8,661 nt of DNA from CAYQPF01 sp964419225. Its GTDB lineage: Bacteria > Cloacimonadota > Cloacimonadia > Cloacimonadales > CAYQPF01. Of the stretch, positions 1-6,650 are shown one piece after another. Position numbers and translations under genes: made by a program. Position 1 is the first letter of the stretch, and each line of letters begins with the position of its first letter. The stretch covers positions 1 through 8,661 of the forward strand of contig CAYQPF010000185.1 in assembly GCA_964419225.1 (NCBI GenBank), given 5' to 3'. Below the pieces are notes generated by a model. That model was not told the DNA's origin. It searched no databases and was given only the letters and a program-made list of their open reading frames with translations.

Positions 1-222
1 TTTACTGTATGCCTCTCTTACCAGCTTAATTGACTTCTCCCTGCCTACAGTTATCGGAATGATTGTTTCAGGAAACAAAACAGCATTACGTAATGCAATA
101 ATCGGTAAAGTGTCGGGTAAATCGGAATCCCTCAATTCTTGCCCGCTGTCAATATTCATGACAGGGATAATATTTACCTCTTCCGAGACCGAGTGTTGCA
201 GATATATATCAGAAAATTTCAT
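1..222 (-). CDS. lon: Lon ATP-dependent protease, N-terminal part (truncated by window edge)
   Basis: Only the first 74 codons are inside the window; the gene continues past position 1. The reverse-strand translation starts MKFSDIYLQHSVSEE and reaches LPIIALRNAVLFPETIIPIT (residues 39-58) followed by VGREKSIKLVREA. This is the typical opening of the Lon substrate-recognition (LON/PUA-like) domain, with the family signature LP-(hydrophobic)3-RN-x-VLFP. Lon is a cytoplasmic AAA+ serine protease that degrades misfolded and selected regulatory proteins; its ATPase and protease domains lie outside. The ATG at 222 is chosen because an in-frame TGA lies eight codons upstream and no other ATG intervenes. 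There is no Shine-Dalgarno sequence. A 92-bp gap separates it from the Omp85-like gene upstream on the same strand, and a sigma-54-like promoter sits in that gap. The short stretch fits Lon well. Confidence 0.93.
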   Translation of the reverse strand, partial: MKFSDIYLQHSVSEEVNIIPVMNIDSGQELRDSDLPDTLPIIALRNAVLFPETIIPITVGREKSIKLVREAYSK

Positions 223-296
223 AATCGTATTTAATATGTCAATTTGTCAGACACTAATATGCGCTTAAGCATAATACATAATGTCGTTTATAGATG

Positions 297-313
297 TCCA
301 ATCTCTGTGCCAA
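297..313 (-). promoter_or_regulatory. Candidate sigma-54 (-24/-12) promoter of lon
   Basis: Read on the minus strand, positions 313 to 297 are TTGGCACAGAGATTGGA. Against the sigma-54 consensus TTGGCACR-N4-TTGCW every specified base matches except the C of the -12 GC, which is G here; the spacing is exact. The predicted start is near 286, giving a lon leader of about 64 bases. The element begins one base after the stop codon of the Omp85-like gene. I see no equally good TTTG/TAnnTTTG promoter in the gap. The mismatch falls on an important base, and whether this organism has rpoN cannot be seen here. Confidence 0.5.
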
Positions 314-314
314 A

Positions 315-1697
315 CTAGAACAATAAACTCTTTATGGAGAAAAAGAAACCGTGTTCTTTTAATTGATTGAAAGAATAGTCAATTGAAAGATTAATATTGT
401 AATAGGTGATAATGTCAAGTCCAACACCTCCGCTGCATAAGAATTTGTTACTTAGAAAATTACTATAATTAGGATAGGAGTGATGTGAATATCCCATATC
501 AAAAAAGGCCTTTCCATAGATTGTAAAGTGTATTTTCCGGAACTTAGGTAAAAATGACAGGAAGTTCAACACCGATACCTTTGTGGGAAGGATATTATAT
601 TTTATTGTAGGGTTAAAAGTGACAAACTGCTGTCCGTCATTTACATAGAATTCATATCCCCTGAGAGTAGCATCTTCATATCCTATTGCTCTGTCAAATA
701 TATAAGCATGAACATTTTTCATCGAAATACCGGATGACAGGTTAGCACATACGTTCCACTTTTCAGAAAGAGGAAGGTAATACTGCAGATTGGTTCTCAG
801 CTGACCGTATCTCACCGAATAGTCGTTGTTGACATAACCCCTTAACTCTCCTTTAATAAGATAACCTTCAAGAGGATATTGATAGTTATCTCTTTGATCA
901 GAAATAAAAATATAGTTCAATGATATGCTCTTCCGGGCAGTATCGCTGTTGCCCCAATACTTTGGATTAAGTTTCAGAATTGTATCTGAGATATTAATAT
1001 CATCATATCTGACCATAAGGGAGTGACTTATTCTGATATCGGGACGGTATGTGTAATTAATACCTGCAGAAATCTTTTTAACGGCAAACCCATTCACCGA
1101 TCTGTTATATACAGGTGAATTGAACAGTGAAATAAAATTTTCTGTTTTTGAAAACTGACCGGATAATACAAAACTTAAAACGTGCTTTCCTGTTTGACCT
1201 AATGAGATATTTTCATAGGCAAGATGCAATCCTTTGTGATAGCCAAACTTGTAACTGGCACTTACCGTATGATTCAATCCCCACATGTTATATACTCTGA
1301 ATCCTGCATCCAATGTAATTCTGTCGCCGTCAGATGTCCTTATCCAGTTACTTAAATTTCGATCTTCAAACTTAATGTCTATTAATGGCCAGATGTACCA
1401 TCTCTCTTCTACATCAATTATAATATCCAGATTTGTTTTATTCCCGGGATTGTTTTTTTTTGTAATGTATACGAAATTGAAGAGAGAGAGATTTAGCAGA
1501 TTATTTTTAGCCATCTTTAATACTGCTTCCAATTTGTCAGCAACAATTGTGTCTCCCTGTTTGAAAGGGAGCTCTCTTATTATGACTTTGCTCTTTGTTA
1601 TTGTGTTACCCTTAATGTAAATATTTGAGATGCAATAATTTTGCTGAGAATATAAGTAAACAGGAGCAAACAGAAAAATTAAAATAAATAGTTTCAA
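315..1697 (-). CDS. Omp85/BamA-TamA family outer-membrane protein with a single POTRA domain
   Basis: Residues 1-18 form a signal peptide (MKLFILIFLFAPVYLYSQ). Residues about 21-99 are one POTRA domain (SNIYIKGNTITKSKVIIREL, then a helix and a strand ending DIIIDVEERW). The rest, about 100-460, is an Omp85 beta-barrel: it has the SDQRDNYQYPLEG motif (266-278), the LRGY signature of loop L6 (345-348, family V/L-RG-F/Y) and a C-terminal Phe. At 460 residues it is much shorter than BamA, which carries five POTRAs. The family inserts or moves proteins across the outer membrane; the substrate here is unknown. The start is TTG (1697-1695): an in-frame TAA lies four codons upstream, there is no upstream ATG, and the next Met (residue 62) would remove the signal peptide. 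A -7 element 22 bases upstream supports TTG. The coding strand holds a run of nine A at 1453-1461. The gene is divergent from HU. Confidence 0.85.
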   Translation of the reverse strand: MKLFILIFLFAPVYLYSQQNYCISNIYIKGNTITKSKVIIRELPFKQGDTIVADKLEAVLKMAKNNLLNLSLFNFVYITKKNNPGNKTNLDIIIDVEERWYIWPLIDIKFEDRNLSNWIRTSDGDRITLDAGFRVYNMWGLNHTVSASYKFGYHKGLHLAYENISLGQTGKHVLSFVLSGQFSKTENFISLFNSPVYNRSVNGFAVKKISAGINYTYRPDIRISHSLMVRYDDINISDTILKLNPKYWGNSDTARKSISLNYIFISDQRDNYQYPLEGYLIKGELRGYVNNDYSVRYGQLRTNLQYYLPLSEKWNVCANLSSGISMKNVHAYIFDRAIGYEDATLRGYEFYVNDGQQFVTFNPTIKYNILPTKVSVLNFLSFLPKFRKIHFTIYGKAFFDMGYSHHSYPNYSNFLSNKFLCSGGVGLDIITYYNINLSIDYSFNQLKEHGFFFSIKSLLF

Positions 1698-1718
1698 TTT
1701 TGTTGTATTTTACACTAC

Positions 1719-1726
1719 CAAATATA
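1719..1726 (-). promoter_or_regulatory. -7 promoter element of the Omp85-like gene
   Basis: Minus-strand TATATTTG is an exact match to the Bacteroidota -7 consensus TAnnTTTG. It predicts a transcript start near 1715 and a leader of about 18 bases before the TTG start codon. I found no convincing TTTG -33 element about 20 bases upstream, so this is a half-matched promoter. Confidence 0.45.
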
Positions 1727-1787
1727 GGCATAAAACCGCATAAATTGGTGAGAACTAAAAGAATTTGTAAAAGTTTTAGCATAATGT

Positions 1788-1819
1788 TTTGAAATATCGA
1801 TAAATTAATACTAATTTTG
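1788..1819 (+). promoter_or_regulatory. Bacteroidota-type promoter of the HU gene
   Basis: TTTG at 1788-1791, a 20-base spacer, and TAATTTTG at 1812-1819 match both halves of the consensus TTTG-N19/20-TAnnTTTG exactly. The predicted start is near 1823. That leaves only about 8 bases before the ATG at 1831 but about 38 before the ATG at 1861, which favours the latter as the HU start. Confidence 0.75.
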
Positions 1820-1860
1820 CTCGACAAAAAATGACTAACCCTTTAATTTATTTAATTATC

Positions 1861-2145
1861 ATGACAAAAGCAGATATCGTAAATGAGGTTGCAAAAGCAA
1901 CTGGCATGGAAAAAATTGCTGTTCAAAATGTTGTAGAAAGCTTTATGGATAGCGTAAAGGATTCTTTATCAAAAGATAAAAATGTTTATCTTCGTGGATT
2001 CGGCAGCTTTATCGTAAAAAAACGCGCGAAAAAGACTGCTAGAAATATTTCTAAAAACACTACTTTGGTTATTCCGGAACACTTTATACCATCGTTCAAA
2101 CCTGCAAAAGTGTTTATGAACAAAGTAAAAAACAACGTAAAGTAA
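1861..2145 (+). CDS. hup: HU-family nucleoid DNA-binding protein
   Basis: A 94-residue protein of normal HU length. It binds and bends DNA as a dimer in the nucleoid. Residues 1-42 are the helical dimerisation part (MTKADIVNEVAKATGM...), 45-50 is the hallmark RGFGSF, and about 53-83 is the DNA-embracing arm, ending IPSFKPAK. At the arm tip, where enteric HU has RNP with an intercalating proline at residue 63, this protein has RNI (RNISKNTT, 61-68), as I recall for Bacteroidota HU in general. The reading frame stays open upstream to an ATG at 1831, but the extra ten residues (MTNPLIYLII) are hydrophobic and unlike HU, and the promoter position argues against them. There is no Shine-Dalgarno sequence. 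It is followed after 27 bases by the small basic protein gene and probably shares a transcript with it. Confidence 0.95.
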   Translation: MTKADIVNEVAKATGMEKIAVQNVVESFMDSVKDSLSKDKNVYLRGFGSFIVKKRAKKTARNISKNTTLVIPEHFIPSFKPAKVFMNKVKNNVK

Positions 2146-2172
2146 TATTACTTTGCAAAAAATAAATTAATT

Positions 2173-2265
2173 ATGCCTAGCGGAAAGAAAAGGAAGAGAC
2201 ATAAAATGGCTACTCACAAGCGTAAAAAACGCTTGCGTAAGAACAGACATAAAAAGAAAAAATAG
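2173..2265 (+). CDS. 30-residue, highly basic AURKAIP1/COX24-like ribosome-associated protein
   Basis: A complete 30-codon gene, ATG to TAG, too short for most gene callers. It begins MPSGKKRKRHKMATHKRK and ends RKNRHKKKK. Twenty-one of 30 residues are Lys, Arg or His. I recognise it as the small Bacteroidota protein annotated as AURKAIP1/COX24 domain-containing. That family includes mitochondrial mS38 and the short mycobacterial ribosomal protein bS22, so a structural role buried in ribosomal RNA is likely; this is inferred from the family. It lies 27 bases after HU and is followed by a strong terminator, so the HU transcript should end with it. A second in-frame Met at residue 12 is possible, but the PSGKKRKRH segment is conserved in the family as I remember it. 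There is no Shine-Dalgarno sequence. Confidence 0.85.
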   Translation: MPSGKKRKRHKMATHKRKKRLRKNRHKKKK

Positions 2266-2286
2266 TTGCTATTTAAGTCTTCAGTG

Positions 2287-2317
2287 TGTGATAATCTAAA
2301 GCAAGTCATTAGATTTG
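2287..2317 (+). promoter_or_regulatory. Candidate rng promoter embedded in the terminator hairpin
   Basis: TGTG at 2287-2290 (three of four bases of TTTG), a 19-base spacer, and TAGATTTG at 2310-2317, an exact TAnnTTTG match. The predicted start is near 2321, leaving an rng leader of about 26 bases. The -7 element lies in the loop and descending arm of the terminator that ends the HU transcript. Only 10 bases separate the terminator T-tract from the rng ATG, so a separate promoter could hardly fit elsewhere in the gap. Confidence 0.4.
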
Positions 2318-2336
2318 CTTTAGATTGTTTTTATTT
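2293..2336 (+). terminator. Intrinsic terminator after the HU / small basic protein genes
   Basis: AATCTAAAGCAAGTC (2293-2307) pairs with GATTTGCTTTAGATT (2312-2326) around an ATTA loop: a 15-bp stem with one G-T wobble. It is followed by GTTTTTATTT. The stem is long and uninterrupted though AT-rich. It lies just upstream of rng in the same direction, so it either ends the HU transcript or lets a fraction read through into rng. Confidence 0.8.
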
Positions 2337-2346
2337 AATAACGTAG

Positions 2347-3897
2347 ATGGAGAAAGATTTAATAATTGATGTTAGTTCCACGGAAGTTTCTATAGCTCTG
2401 CTGGATAATCACAGGTTGATTGAGCTGAATAAAGAGCAGAACAACGGCAATTTTTCGGTAGGGGATGTTTATATAGGAAGAGTTAAGCGAATTATGCCAG
2501 CTCTTAATGCAGCATTTGTAGATATTGGAGATGAAAAAGACGCATTTATCCATTATCTGGACCTTGGATTATCATTCAAGGCCCTTGATTTTTTTATAAG
2601 ACATATTGGCCAGAGTAAACAATACGGTGCTTTGTTTTCCAGTGTCAAACTAGGAGATATTCTAGAAAAAGAGGGAAAGATTGCAGATATATTGAAGCCA
2701 GGCCAGCACATATTGGCTCAGATAGTAAAGGAACCGATTTCTACAAAAGGTTCGAGACTTACCTCTGAAATTTCCATCGCCGGAAGAAACATGGTACTTA
2801 TACCTTTTGCAGATAAGGTAAATATATCGCAGAAAATTACGTCAAGAGAAGAGAAAAAAAGGCTGGAGAGATTGGTCTACAGTATATTACCTCCAAACTA
2901 CGGTGTTATAATCAGAACAGTAGCAGAAGGTAAGAGAGCTGCAGTACTTGACGGAGAGCTGAAATCACTGATAAAAAAGTGGGAGGATTCCTGGCCAAAA
3001 ATGGCTAAATCTAATGCGCCACAGCTCCTTTTTACAGAAAACAGCAGAACAACCACCATTCTAAGAGATCTGCTGAACGATTCATTTTCCAATATTCATA
3101 TAAATGACGAAACCATTTATAATGAAGTTATTGATTATATTTCAATAATAGCCCCCGGACAAGAAAAGATTGTTAAGCTTTACAGGGGAGGTGAACCAAT
3201 ATTCGACCATTTTGATGTCAATAAGCAGATAAGAGGAGCGTTTGGTAAAGTAGTACCTATTAAGCAGGGCGCATACCTTGTAATAGAACATACTGAGGCA
3301 CTTCATGTAATTGATGTGAATAGCGGTATCAGGGCAAAATCAGGAGCCGATCAGGAGCAGAATGCTTTTGATGTTAATATGAGCTCCGCAGATGAAATTG
3401 CAAGGCAACTCAGACTAAGGGATATGGGAGGAATTATTGTTGTCGATTTTATCGATATGGATTCTAACGAGAATAAGATCAAGCTGTTCAGACACATGAC
3501 AGATCTGATGCAGTCTGACAGGGCAAAGCATAATATTCTTCCGATAACTAAATTTGGTTTGATGCAGATAACCCGTCAAAGGGTAAGGCCCGCTACAGAG
3601 ATTAATACAAGTGAAAATTGTCCTTCATGCAATGGTACCGGAAAAATTTCTTCAAGTTTGCTGATAGATGAAACAATCGAGAGACAACTTGCCTATTATG
3701 TCAAAGAGAAAGGGATCAAATCAATTATAATAACAGTAAATCCGATTCTTGCATCATACCTGACGAAAGGGTTTACCAGCATTAAATTTAAATGGACAAT
3801 TAAATATAAATGCTCAATAAAAATTCAGACAGCAACGGATAATGCCTTGCTGGAGGTTAAATGGTTCAATTCCAAGGGCGAAAAGCTTGAAGATTAG
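2347..3897 (+). CDS. rng: Ribonuclease G/E family endoribonuclease
   Basis: A 516-residue protein of the length usual for Bacteroidota RNase G. It cleaves single-stranded AU-rich RNA in rRNA maturation and mRNA decay in the cytoplasm. An N-terminal S1 RNA-binding domain (about 38-130) opens VGDVYIGRVKRIMPALNAAF. The catalytic DNase I-like domain carries the two metal-binding aspartates in IDVNSG (D323) and VDFIDM (D367), matching D303 and D346 of E. coli RNase E. CPSCNGTG (425-432) is the zinc-link motif that joins subunits. It lacks the long C-terminal degradosome scaffold of RNase E. The start MEKDLIIDVSSTEVSIALL fits the family N-terminus. The gene follows a terminator by 10 bases with no Shine-Dalgarno sequence. 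Its TAG overlaps the stop codon of the convergent methyltransferase gene. Confidence 0.95.
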   Translation: MEKDLIIDVSSTEVSIALLDNHRLIELNKEQNNGNFSVGDVYIGRVKRIMPALNAAFVDIGDEKDAFIHYLDLGLSFKALDFFIRHIGQSKQYGALFSSVKLGDILEKEGKIADILKPGQHILAQIVKEPISTKGSRLTSEISIAGRNMVLIPFADKVNISQKITSREEKKRLERLVYSILPPNYGVIIRTVAEGKRAAVLDGELKSLIKKWEDSWPKMAKSNAPQLLFTENSRTTTILRDLLNDSFSNIHINDETIYNEVIDYISIIAPGQEKIVKLYRGGEPIFDHFDVNKQIRGAFGKVVPIKQGAYLVIEHTEALHVIDVNSGIRAKSGADQEQNAFDVNMSSADEIARQLRLRDMGGIIVVDFIDMDSNENKIKLFRHMTDLMQSDRAKHNILPITKFGLMQITRQRVRPATEINTSENCPSCNGTGKISSSLLIDETIERQLAYYVKEKGIKSIIITVNPILASYLTKGFTSIKFKWTIKYKCSIKIQTATDNALLEVKWFNSKGEKLED

Positions 3898-5096
3898 TTT
3901 GCTTTTGTACAAACAACTATCTTTTTGTGCCCATCCGAAACAATACATCCGAAAATATAAATTTCACCACCGTCCTCTATTCTGAGAGTTTTCTTTAACT
4001 CCTGAGGACTTAGCGGGAAGTTACGTGTTGATATATTTGCTTTTGGGTATTTATTTTTCAGAAGTTTTACTGTCTCTTTATTAAAATCGAAAACATCTTT
4101 TATCTCAAAACATCTTCCGGGAAAATTTTCTGCCCTTTTTTCTGAGACATAAAGGTGTGTATGTTTCTGCAATTTTTTAAAACCATATGTTTTACCTAAT
4201 ATCTTGAAGGCACCTGCCTTAAGAATACTTGAGTTAGGTTCGTACAGGTAAGAGGGCAGTTCTGTATCTGAAAACTCCGAAATACATCCGTTTTCATCTT
4301 CAAATCTGAAGTCGAAATTCTCGATTTGACCATTATTACGGAAATTGACGGTGTATATTTTTATTTTTAATAAATCCGGATTATTGCTTTTAAGCAGAAA
4401 CAACAGCTCTTTACATTCGTTGCTGACTGAAAGTATGTGGATTTCTGATATTTCCGGAATTTGTCTTATGGTTTCCGATATGTCGGCCATAGGAGATACT
4501 TTTACAAGTATATTTGGAGATAATAAGAAAAGAGAATTTTTCAGTTCAAGTATATTCGGCTGACACTCAACTAAGGCATAAACAGGATTTTTGTTGTTGT
4601 CTCTCCTGGCAGGATCGAGATAAATAAGGTCACACTTTGGAATACTAAGCTTCCCAATATTGTCCGAAGTGATTTCACAATTTGAAACAGATATATTGTT
4701 CTGACCAAGCAGTTTGAAATTATGATCAGCAGCTTTGCAAAGCTCCGGATTCTTCTCATAATAGTAAAGATGAGTTGCATTCTTTGACATAAAAAAAGAA
4801 TCAACACCAAGCCCGCCTGTTAAATCAAGTAAAACACCCTTTTTTACAAACCTTTGTTTATAGGTTGCTGTAATTTCTGAACTGCATTGCTCCGTTGCCA
4901 GAATGTCACTGAAAATTAATCCTTCTGTATGGCTCCATGAGGGAACCTTTTTTACAATTTTCTTTCTTGCAGAGATTAATTTTGCAGCCAGCCTGACATC
5001 AATTCCCGGATATTTGTTGGCAGAGAGAAGCAGCCGCTGAATATCGTCTTGCTCATGTAGGTTCACAAACTCTGTAAAAGCCTTGTTATACATCAT
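3894..5096 (-). CDS. Class I SAM-dependent methyltransferase with THUMP-like C-terminal domain
   Basis: 400 residues. After an N-terminal helical region (1-85), VLLDLTGGLGVDSFFMS (88-104) is SAM-binding motif I of a Rossmann-type methyltransferase, and DLIYLDPARRD (156-166) is the motif IV/catalytic position. The C-terminal third, with FKILGKTYGFKKLQKHTHLY at 297-316 and an end strand IYIFGCIVSDGHKKIVVC, fits the THUMP-like domain of this family. From memory it resembles the Porphyromonas gingivalis PG_1098 family. RNA is the likely substrate because of the THUMP-like part, but target and modified base are unknown. The start ATG (5096-5094) overlaps the TGA of the glycosyltransferase gene in ATGA, so translation is probably coupled; a second ATG follows directly (5093-5091) and cannot be excluded. 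It is the last gene of the MATE-GT39 operon, and its TAA overlaps the rng TAG. Confidence 0.85.
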   Translation of the reverse strand: MMYNKAFTEFVNLHEQDDIQRLLLSANKYPGIDVRLAAKLISARKKIVKKVPSWSHTEGLIFSDILATEQCSSEITATYKQRFVKKGVLLDLTGGLGVDSFFMSKNATHLYYYEKNPELCKAADHNFKLLGQNNISVSNCEITSDNIGKLSIPKCDLIYLDPARRDNNKNPVYALVECQPNILELKNSLFLLSPNILVKVSPMADISETIRQIPEISEIHILSVSNECKELLFLLKSNNPDLLKIKIYTVNFRNNGQIENFDFRFEDENGCISEFSDTELPSYLYEPNSSILKAGAFKILGKTYGFKKLQKHTHLYVSEKRAENFPGRCFEIKDVFDFNKETVKLLKNKYPKANISTRNFPLSPQELKKTLRIEDGGEIYIFGCIVSDGHKKIVVCTKAN

Positions 5097-6649
5097 TTTT
5101 TACTAATAGAACTGATGGTTTCCGGAGGAACAATCTTTAACTCTTTGAACCGGTAAATTGTATATCTTACAACTGGGTTGTTCATTCGCCTGATATATAT
5201 AACTTTTGCAACTTCAACACTTTTAAAATACCGGTTACCAAGCAGTATTCCAGGAATCTGATCGCGTGAGGATTCTATATAATATGCACTTTCACCAATT
5301 TTGAACCCACCCTGTTCCATTGTTGTAAAGGCATATTTTCTAGTATCATTAATATTCCCTATTGTTTTTACAACTATTTTATTTGGCCTTGCCAAATAGT
5401 AATCATAATGGGCCGCTGAAAGATAATTATTTGAGATTATATAGGCATGACCTGAGATATTGCCAAGAGCAACATCCATGTACCGGAGTTTATTAAATTC
5501 TTTGGCAAGTTTCTGCCATCCGTACCTTTCAATTGAAATATCACCTGCACCTATCTTTGTCTCAGGAACCTTTTTAAGGTCAAAATTGAAAGCGCCGGTG
5601 TAAATCTGCGTCATAATAATAACCACAATCAATATAATAGAATAGAAACTGTTTTTCAGAACCTCAGGAAACCTTACTCTTGTTGAACCATATTTTGATT
5701 CTAAATACGCTGCTGAAAGCAGAATAAGAGAGAAGAATCCTATCGGGATGATTCCTGTAATAATAAAAGGTAAAGATAAGACAATGAGAAGTCTGTACTG
5801 ATCCTTCTTTAAATATTTCATTTTTCTAAATGAAAATATTGCAATTACAGCAAGAATTATATTTACGGGATTGTTGTATATTATCTGAGTTCCCAGCTTC
5901 GTTAGTATAGTGGAAACATCAAAATTGTTTGGAAAACTTAATACTTGATTGTACAGGAAATTAAATCCTATATAATCATATTTGACATTCCACAGAATGA
6001 CAGGTAAAAAGATAATGACGCTTATAAACAGAGAGAGCCAAAGTTGGGGCCTCTTTAAAAAACCTCTGTCAAACAGTAATATATATATAATGACTCCCAG
6101 CCATAATAAAACTGATGAGATGTCTGAAAGCATCGCAAGACCAATAAATACTCCTGCCATTATCAGTGCGATTGAACTCAATAATCTCGATTCCTTACAA
6201 TCTTCGTATTTAATAATAAATCCTTCGTGAAGAAAATAAATCGACAGAAGGGTAAAGAGTACCTGAGGTGAATCAGGACCAACGAGTGTGCCTGCAATTA
6301 TACTACAATAAATGGATGTTGTATACAAAATTGCTGCATATAAAGCAGTTAATTCATTTTTAATCCTTCTCCCCAATACAAAAATCAACCAGGTGTTTAT
6401 AGATCCGATAAATACAGAAACAAACCGGATAAAGAACTCATCATTAAAAAAAAGATTATTAGTGAATAACTGTATCATCCACCCTATCATAGGAGGCTGG
6501 TCAAGATGGCTTAATTTCGGATAAAGAGCGAATGTCCAGTAATAGGCCTCCTCACCACCAAGTTCAAGTGTAAATGCTAATATGCATCTTATTATAGCTG
6601 AGAATGCTATAAGATATAACAGATAGATTTTGTTATTGGACATTTTCAT
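5093..6649 (-). CDS. GT39 (PMT/ArnT-like) integral membrane glycosyltransferase
   Basis: 518 residues with about 10-11 hydrophobic membrane segments up to residue 350, then a soluble tail (about 353-518), the plan of bacterial GT39 enzymes. These move a sugar from a polyprenyl-phosphate carrier to a lipid or protein on the outer face of the inner membrane. Family landmarks: EEAYYW (33-38), DQPP (50-53, usually D-H/Q-PP), GPDSPQVLF (124-132), KRPQLWLSLF followed by FLPVILWN (199-221), and YGWQKLA (376-382) in the tail. Two usual residues differ: the acidic pair normally written DE in loop 1 is EE (E33-E34), and the common SKYTA segment is SDISS (175-179). The enzyme may be divergent in donor or activity; substrate not predictable. 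ATG at 6649 lies one base after the MATE stop; another Met at residue 3 is possible. Its TGA overlaps the methyltransferase start by 4 bases. Confidence 0.85.
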   Translation of the reverse strand: MKMSNNKIYLLYLIAFSAIIRCILAFTLELGGEEAYYWTFALYPKLSHLDQPPMIGWMIQLFTNNLFFNDEFFIRFVSVFIGSINTWLIFVLGRRIKNELTALYAAILYTTSIYCSIIAGTLVGPDSPQVLFTLLSIYFLHEGFIIKYEDCKESRLLSSIALIMAGVFIGLAMLSDISSVLLWLGVIIYILLFDRGFLKRPQLWLSLFISVIIFLPVILWNVKYDYIGFNFLYNQVLSFPNNFDVSTILTKLGTQIIYNNPVNIILAVIAIFSFRKMKYLKKDQYRLLIVLSLPFIITGIIPIGFFSLILLSAAYLESKYGSTRVRFPEVLKNSFYSIILIVVIIMTQIYTGAFNFDLKKVPETKIGAGDISIERYGWQKLAKEFNKLRYMDVALGNISGHAYIISNNYLSAAHYDYYLARPNKIVVKTIGNINDTRKYAFTTMEQGGFKIGESAYYIESSRDQIPGILLGNRYFKSVEVAKVIYIRRMNNPVVRYTIYRFKELKIVPPETISSISKK

Positions 6650-6650
6650 A

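Noticed and set aside
59..268. Plus-strand open frame of 69 codons at the left edge
   Set aside because: It is antisense to the Lon start, whose minus-strand translation is clearly a known domain; the plus-strand protein resembles nothing.
1755..1779. CTAAAA...TTTTAG inverted repeat upstream of the HU promoter
   Set aside because: Six AT-rich pairs across a 13-base gap are expected by chance in such AT-rich intergenic DNA.
1612..1827. Minus-strand open frame of 71 codons, hydrophobic, overlapping the start of the Omp85-like gene
   Set aside because: It is in another frame, lies mostly in intergenic DNA and crosses the HU promoter. The TTG start with an intact signal peptide explains the region better.
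1831..1860. Ten-codon N-terminal extension of HU
   Set aside because: The extra residues are unlike HU, and the exact-consensus promoter predicts a transcript start only about 8 bases before that ATG; the ATG at 1861 gives a standard HU start.
2148..2155. TTACTTTG as a separate promoter for the small basic protein gene
   Set aside because: It misses the A of TA in the -7 consensus and has no TTTG at the right distance upstream. Co-transcription with HU is simpler, though this remains possible.
3897..3926. GTTTG...CAAAC hairpin followed by CTTTTT after rng as a terminator
   Set aside because: The stem is only 5 bp and AT-rich with an 8-base loop, and the T-tract begins 7 bases after the stem; too weak, and inside the convergent gene.
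5982..6524. Two plus-strand open frames of 82 and 70 codons
   Set aside because: Both are shadows of the GT39 membrane protein on the other strand.
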